Source: Atopsyche davidsoni (lineage: Eukaryota; Arthropoda; Insecta; Trichoptera; Hydrobiosidae). Taken from it: DNA of 64,000 nucleotides. The stretch covers positions 5,062,501 through 5,126,500 of the forward strand of contig JAILWY010000002.1 in NCBI GenBank assembly GCA_022113835.1, read 5' to 3'. This document shows, piece after piece, positions 58,314 to 64,000 of this stretch (positions are counted from its first letter, which is position 1; every line of letters begins with the position of its first letter). Made by a program: the position numbers and the translations under genes. The notes beneath the pieces are model-generated. The model made no database searches, had not been told where the DNA came from, and saw only the letters and a program-made list of their open reading frames with translations.

Positions 58314-61300
58314 TTATTCCTCTTCTTCCGTGACTTCAGCTTCAGCCACGTCTTGCGCTTCGCTGGGTTCCTCATCTACTGTCACGGGTTCTTCGACTTG
58401 GGGCTCGGCTTCGGCTTCCTCTTCTGCTGCGGGTTCAGATTCGGCCTCGGTGGCGGTCTGCTCGGCCTCGATAAAGGCGGCGCTGTCATCGGCAGCGGGA
58501 GCTTCTTCCTCCGCGGTCTGGGCGGCCAGCTCGGCTTCCTGACGCTCCTGCTCGGCTGCCTCGGCCTTGGCCTGGGCGATGAGCTCGGCTTCTTGGCGCG
58601 CAATCTCGGCTAATTCACCAGCCTGGACAAGATTAGGAAATATTGAGCTCTAGAAGAGCAATGTTTTTATTTTAAATGAGATGCGTTCAGTTAGATGGTT
58701 CTTGTTGACCTTCAACCCAGTCCCCCCAAAATAATTAACCATATTTATTTCTAGATAATTTAGTATTGTTGATATAGATATAAATTGAAGATATACATTT
58801 ATTTTGTGAGGGATTCTGCAATGTTTGATTTGACTAAATGAAAATGAAATACATTTTGTGGTGAGAAAGAATGCATTATTCGCATTGAAAGAATTCAATG
58901 TATTTAGGTTTTAATAATACAATATTGTTTAAGGCGTGTTTTTGGAAATTGTTACTTAACTAAATAGACCATTAAAGGAAAAAATCTTATTATTGACCAC
59001 AGAATATGTTCTCTAACTTGCATTATACCAGAGGAGCATACGAGTCAATCCCCGGAGAAGAGTAGTTTTGTCTTTTTAAAATTATTTTATGTTTCGTTAC
59101 CTGTCTTGCAAGCTCAGCCTCTTTGTCCTCGCTGGCCTGTTTCTCAATTTCAGCGAGACGATCCATCTCCTTCTGTCTCAGTTCATCTTCCTCAGCGGCC
59201 TTTCTCTCCTCTTCCGCCTTCTTAGCAGCGGCTTCAGCCTTTCTAGCCTCTTCGGCTTGTTTTGCTTCTTCAGCTGCCTTTTCTGCTTCAGCCTTGTGGG
59301 CGGCTTCATTAGCAGCCTGCTTTTCAGCTTCAGCCTGGAATTACAATATATTTTTTAATCATTAACAAACATAGGGACTGTACGATATACAGTGGGTTGG
59401 TTAAATACACATGTATAAGATAATCGAGCATTGCTGGCTGTGAAGTCTAGACAAGAATTTTTTATTCAAGTTCATAAATGGAAGGGATTTGTTCTAGAAG
59501 TACAAGCAGTGCAAAAATTTACCGACAATTTCAGTAGCAGGAAATTTTAAAAACAAACATCTATGCTACGACAGAAAGTCTTTTTTAAACATGAAATTAC
59601 ACAAATGAATTTATCATTCATGAGGAAATTGTATTCAAAATGAAATATGATTTAAATTTGTACACAACATAAAGAATAGATTATGTAGATGTAATAAATA
59701 ATGTAAGGAAATATGACTGACCTTCCTGGCAACCTCTGCCTTCCTCTCCAGCTCGGCTGCGCGCTCGGCAGCGGCCTGGGCAGCGAGCTCCTCCTGGCGA
59801 GCCAGTTCTGCAGCCCGAGATGCCTGCTCCTTCTTGGCCTGCTCCTTCTTCTTTGCTAACTCCTCGGCCAGAGCCCTGACAAACGAATCAATTGGAATAA
59901 GGACATGAATGTCATGTAATATTGGCTGTCCAGAGACAAAGCTAACTATACGAAACAGTGTAATTTTGAAGGCTAAACTATATAATGATCCAACAAATTT
60001 ATTTGAATTCAATGAAAGTGTAAAAAACATTACAGCTTTAAAATGGTATGAAACCTTATTTTGATGTTATCTTTTGGATAAAATGATATTATTTATATTA
60101 TAATTATTATTATAAAAAACAGATTAATATATGTCAATTTAGAAGACTACTAAACATTATACTTTTTCAATTACCAAAAAATCAATTTACATACACTTCA
60201 CACTTGTGAATATGAAATTTATTGATATATTGCAGATCAGGTATCGAACGTACTCCTGAAAGTAATTGTACTTTCTAATTTTTTAAAAATAAGTACAAAC
60301 TTACTTCTCTTCGGCGATCTTGGCCTCTTCCTGTCGTTTCTTCTTGCGTTCGGCCAGCCTCTCAGCTTCAGCAGCGTTTTCAGAAGCGCTGATGGCAGGG
60401 ACAGAAGAGAACTTGGCCAGGCGCTCAGCCTTAGCGGCCTTGAGCTCGAGAGCGGGATCCTCCATGAGCATGGGAGGCTGGAACCGACGGCTCGGACGGG
60501 TCTTCGTCAGTAAAGAGCTCGGCAGCAGCTTTACTATATATGCAGAATCAAAACAGATTATTAAGAATTAAATCTAACCAATCCTTGTTTAGTATTACTA
60601 ATTTTCCTATTGACTTACACATTCCACTACGGTTTCTCTATACTAAACCATTTGCAAAGACATATAGTTATCCTATTACAGACGTTCAACTACAGTTTCT
60701 TGATTTTTTATTCTTATATTAACCTTGAATAATAATAATAGATTTGGCAGTTAATTAATGTTCCTCAGAGAAAATATGCATACATTAAAAAATATTCGTT
60801 TCTGATATTTAGGGTAAACTCAACACGGGTTTCAATAAATTTTCCATTCAATGTAAAATATCCACTCCTGATTGAATGACGAATGAAAAGTAGAGTATGC
60901 AGTGGTGACAATAATCAGAGTTTGATTAGCTTACATATCTAAATGTAATTTTGTCTAAAATATACCGAAAAATAATAAATCATTATCTCATACATTGCAT
61001 CCAGTATAGCAAAATTAACATATAGTGAAACTGGTTTTACTAACTAAAAGTTTGCTTTTGTTGAGTGTGCTCTTAATATTCAGAATGCCCCAAAATTAGC
61101 CATCTACTAATATCTAAACAGAATATTTTTAATATATATATATGATTTTTTAAATTATTTTAAATAAGCATTCAAAAGATCCTTCATGTGCGTGGTATAT
61201 AATTTGACATGCATCTTTCATAAACCCATTCCAAATAAAATAACATAACATTTCTAATATGCTAATAAAGAAATATTTCCATTCCGACTTTATGTAAAGG

Positions 61301-61360
61301 TAAATAATATTTATTTGATAAACAGCAACTTACGTATTTGCGTTGAACTGCCGACGCCAT
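58314..61360 (-). CDS. Ala/Glu/Lys-rich coiled-coil protein with acidic C-terminus
   Basis: Five exons in transcript order, 61360-61334, 60528-60305, 59875-59722, 59334-59101 and 58622-58314, join in phase to 315 residues. The N-terminus, MASAVQRKYLLPSSLLTKTR, is basic and is followed by PSRRFQPPMLMEDP. From about residue 45 to 230 the chain is a nearly unbroken charged helix (for example KKKEQAKKEQASRAAELARQ), rich in heptad-like A-E-K-R patterns. The last 80 residues are extremely acidic and end in EVTEEEE. The second exon uses the acceptor TAGTAAAG; an AG 6 nt earlier would put a stop in frame. The three phase-0 junctions between helical exons would tolerate exon skipping. I do not recognise the family. 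The composition recalls muscle or cytoskeletal proteins with glutamate-rich tails, such as troponin T, but diagnostic motifs are lacking. A TATA box lies about 85 bp upstream of the start. Confidence 0.85.
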
Positions 61361-61444
61361 TGTTGTAGGATTTACTTCTATTTTATACTAATTAGCTCCC
61401 GGAGATACCAGGAAGCGGTTGGAAGTGTTTGACGTTATTTCAGC

Positions 61445-61452
61445 TATATATA
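61445..61452 (-). promoter_or_regulatory. TATA box of the coiled-coil protein gene
   Basis: The minus strand reads TTGTATATATAGCTG, a strong TATA element, 85 nt upstream of the start codon at 61360. That leaves about 55 nt of 5' untranslated RNA. A TATA promoter suggests a tissue-regulated rather than a housekeeping gene. Confidence 0.55.
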
Positions 61453-62871
61453 CAATTGATATTTTTTCCATGCTGATAGTTATTTGAGGAATGCGTCAGA
61501 TGAGTGAATACTTAAAATTTATTTAGAGACAATGATAAATTTTGACTTGTTATAAACATCATGAAATAAGTAAGCCTATTTTAATTATAATTCTGTGTCA
61601 TAGAATCCTGCTATTTTATTTCAAGCTGCCTTCCTACGTTGATGTATTCATTTTTAGTTAGCGACAGTCACTACTGTATTCTAGTCGGTTCAGGTGTCCC
61701 GTGTTGAATCGAAACCGCTGAGAGTACAGAAGTTACTCTAACCAACTTAAAGATATTTCATATTAATTGACCAACGTAGAATAGCAAGCGGTTGAGCATA
61801 AAGTTAGAGGTTGCCCTAGAGAGGCGAGATACAGTTTATAGATTTGATTTTACCTAAAATATTCTGTTCTGTAATGTGTCGGCAGATACTTCTTGATTAA
61901 ATTCAGGTACAATAAGCAAAGCCTCATAATATACATAGCTTAAAACCATTAGATTAAAATTAGGTGATTAATAAAAAAAAAAACACTAGAATATAATAAG
62001 CATTCATTCAAAACTTCATGCTGCAGTAGCTTGTTTTGGAAGTAAGTAATAACTATTTTACTTTTAGATTGAATTTTATTATATAAAAAATAAACACTTT
62101 TATTTAATACCATTTTATAGGTTTACATAAAATAATCACATATAGAAATATTATATTCTGCCACAGCCAGCAAAATAATAATAAAGAGTGTTAGAGAAAG
62201 CATAGAAACTTGCCTCATTTAGAAATACACATTATTGCAAACGTATTCCTGTTCAATGTTGAGTAGAGAGAGTTTAGTATTCTATTGTGCATTATGTTTA
62301 ATGTACCATGTATACAAAAATTATATATTTATATAGATGAATAGTAAGGATTTTTCTTAAACTCGAATCTATTACTGGCCTTAGTTAATAATAATATTTA
62401 ATTTTAATGATTACAATGAGGATTAAAATACCCTGTATGAAAAATATGGGGAGTTTATATAAATAAGATTAAAATGTAAACAGAAGAATGTATTTGACTA
62501 GAACTGTTTCATAATTGTTTATTTTTTAATTTCATTAACAAGAGGGTTTTGAATATTCTGCTCATGTATGAGAAAAAATGATAGTCATTTTAAAAAATTG
62601 TACTTAGTAGTACAAATATTAAAAAATGCCTTTTGTAAAAAGACTAAGGTTTTGGTTCGTGTCGCTTTTGTCAATCATGAGCGGTTTGATCTAGTTTATT
62701 CTAACCTTACTGTATCTCCATTAGAGTTTGCTACGTGGAGCGTGTAGGGTAGAGGTAAGTAAGCTGTTGAATGAAGGTTACTGGTATGAAGTGTAAGTTA
62801 ATGCAGATGGCGTGATGGTAGGGATGACGTGTAGAGTGTTATGATTAGGAGCATTCCACCGAGTCGGGCAG
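61453..62871. other. intergenic region, no gene seen
   Basis: AT-rich. It holds the 3' untranslated region of the gene ending at 62872 and the upstream flank of the coiled-coil gene. No exon or repeat was defined. Confidence 0.5.
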
Positions 62872-63651
62872 TCACTTCAGCTCTGGTGCCGCTGCAAGAG
62901 ACACGGTCACACTGTTGGTTATGAACTATTTATTACCCCCTCTGCGTCATCCACCTTATTCGAAACTCATAATATTTCCTTCATTCAAAAGCGCAAGGAA
63001 ATGCTATTTTAGTACGATTGCCAGTGAACGGTTAGAGGGGTAGATTTATAAGATATATTTAATTTTCACATTCACTTTCGGTCCAGACCCTTCTACCAAA
63101 AAATAAAACGGATGTTCTTAGTAATGTACAATTTTTACTCGTTAGTCTACGGCAGGACAAAAAATAAATGTTTTCAATATCATCGGTTTCTATGCTAAAC
63201 AAATTTAAGGCAAAGCCATTTCTTAGGGTATATTTTATTTATGTTTTATTTCAAGAGTATTATCAATATTAAGAGGAAAATGAAAGTAAAAGTTGTGAAG
63301 GGAATAGTTTATAGTTTCAGCCTCCCGTCCCGCGAGATTGTCTCGCGGAAGTGTGTTCAGTTGAAAAGTTGCCTAGCTGTAAATCTATGTTTGAGAAGCG
63401 ATGTCGCCAGAAGAGATTGTTTATTTGTAAAAAGCGTATTTGCAGTCTTGCAAGTTGGATAATTTAGCATTTATTTATGCAGACAGTACCTGTGACTGAT
63501 TCGATGGCGAGACCGGCTGCCGCTTGCCTGTTCTTGGCATAATAGGACAGCAGGTTCACATCGTCCTTAACCGACAAGTCCTGGCACAAGGCCTTACGGT
63601 TGGAGTAACCCTTATTGCCCGAGTACCGGAGGCAGGCCAGGTGGCCGCGGC
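62872..63651 (-). CDS. last two coding exons of an unrecognised gene (5' end outside the window)
   Basis: An internal exon, 63651-63490, is bounded by the acceptor TTTGACAG and the donor CACAG|GTACTG. It reads GHLACLRYSGNKGYSNRKAL, then CQDLSVKDDVNLLSYYAKNR and QAAAGLAIESVT. Its donor phase (1) fits the acceptor TCTCTTGCAG at 62892, giving a final exon 62891-62872 that encodes AAPELK and stop. The upstream junction needs one base from a previous exon to complete its first codon, so the protein continues to the right beyond the window. The 53 residues of the main exon contain two cysteines and no membrane segment. I do not recognise the family. The clean splice sites, the continuous frame and the higher GC of the exon make it a real gene in my view. 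Confidence 0.7.
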
Positions 63652-64000
63652 CTGTCAAACATCGTAGCAAAGGAGGACAAAGGGTCAATCAATGAGGAAA
63701 AGTGCTCACTAAACAAATCAAAGATACATTAAATATTTTATACAAATTTAAAATTTACTACAGTTTTAATAATATTTTTTTGAATTTTAGTTATATCTAA
63801 AAACAGCTCAGCTGTTTAAATATAATCATACAATAAAATCAAAACACAAATAAAATAATGAAAACAATGATTTTGATTTCGAATGAAATTGTATATTTAC
63901 AATGAACATATGAGATGATAATTTGAGCAATCCTCTTTTACTCAATGATACAGAACAAAAAAATAATAAAAGGAAGTTCGGTTAGTTACACAATGAAATA
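63652..64000 (-). other. intron of the unrecognised gene
   Basis: AT-rich sequence upstream of the acceptor at 63652 with no further exon before the window ends. Confidence 0.55.

Noticed and set aside
58299..59365. Plus-strand Ser/Ala- or Gly/Phe/Leu-rich frames
   Set aside because: They are antisense shadows of the GC-richer coiled-coil exons on the minus strand, which have proper splice sites.
60529..60540. Earlier acceptor (TATATAG) for exon 2 of the coiled-coil gene
   Set aside because: Joined to the phase-0 first exon it gives an immediate TAA stop; the AG 6 nt downstream keeps the frame.
58314..61360. Naming the coiled-coil gene troponin T or myofilin
   Set aside because: The acidic tail and charged helix are suggestive, but I see none of the diagnostic motifs of those families and cannot run a search.

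Overview
The window is nuclear DNA from an insect: AT-rich, intron-rich, with canonical spliceosomal introns, seven-exon-junction insect-type odorant receptor genes, a Rab1 GTPase and short arrays of the arthropod telomere pentamer TTAGG. The odorant-receptor C-termini (SYYAVL-type) and general texture fit Lepidoptera best, but the order is an inference. Most continuous open frames are single exons or accidental, so I rebuilt gene models by hand from GT/AG sites and phase continuity.

Layout. 1-5.4 kb: non-coding, with two copies of a small inverted-repeat element and a tRNA-like SINE candidate. 5.39-5.69 kb: a GC-rich island that looks like a promoter plus untranslated first exon of a minus-strand gene leaving the window to the left. 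8.7-13.0 kb and 14.0-18.4 kb (minus strand): two complete, tandemly duplicated eight-exon odorant receptor genes (447 and 433 codons) with identical exon phases and a shared tiny first exon. 19.8-22.3 kb (minus): a three-exon gene for a small secreted protein with 12 cysteines, with an E-box cluster and a 58-bp tandem repeat upstream. 24.75-24.98 kb: a complete 5S rRNA gene and a truncated second copy. 26.0-33.5 kb (plus): Rab1, four coding exons. 39.4-40.1 kb (minus): an XRCC4-like DNA end-joining factor. 41.3 kb (plus): an orphan coding first exon. 42.4-43.2 kb: a foldback element containing TTAGG repeats, then another small inverted-repeat element. 43.4-52.6 kb (plus): a TMEM192 homologue, five exons. 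58.3-61.4 kb (minus): a five-exon Ala/Glu/Lys-rich coiled-coil protein with an acidic tail, behind a TATA box. 62.87-63.65 kb (minus): the last two coding exons of a gene I do not recognise.

The genes do not form a single pathway. Rab1 (ER-Golgi traffic), XRCC4 (non-homologous end joining) and TMEM192 (lysosomal membrane) are housekeeping genes. The odorant receptors are a lineage-specific tandem pair. I found no convincing novel defence or mobile system. The most useful new observations are the paired receptor models (including a GC-AG intron in one copy), the 12-cysteine secreted protein, the isolated 5S gene and the multi-copy inverted-repeat element family.
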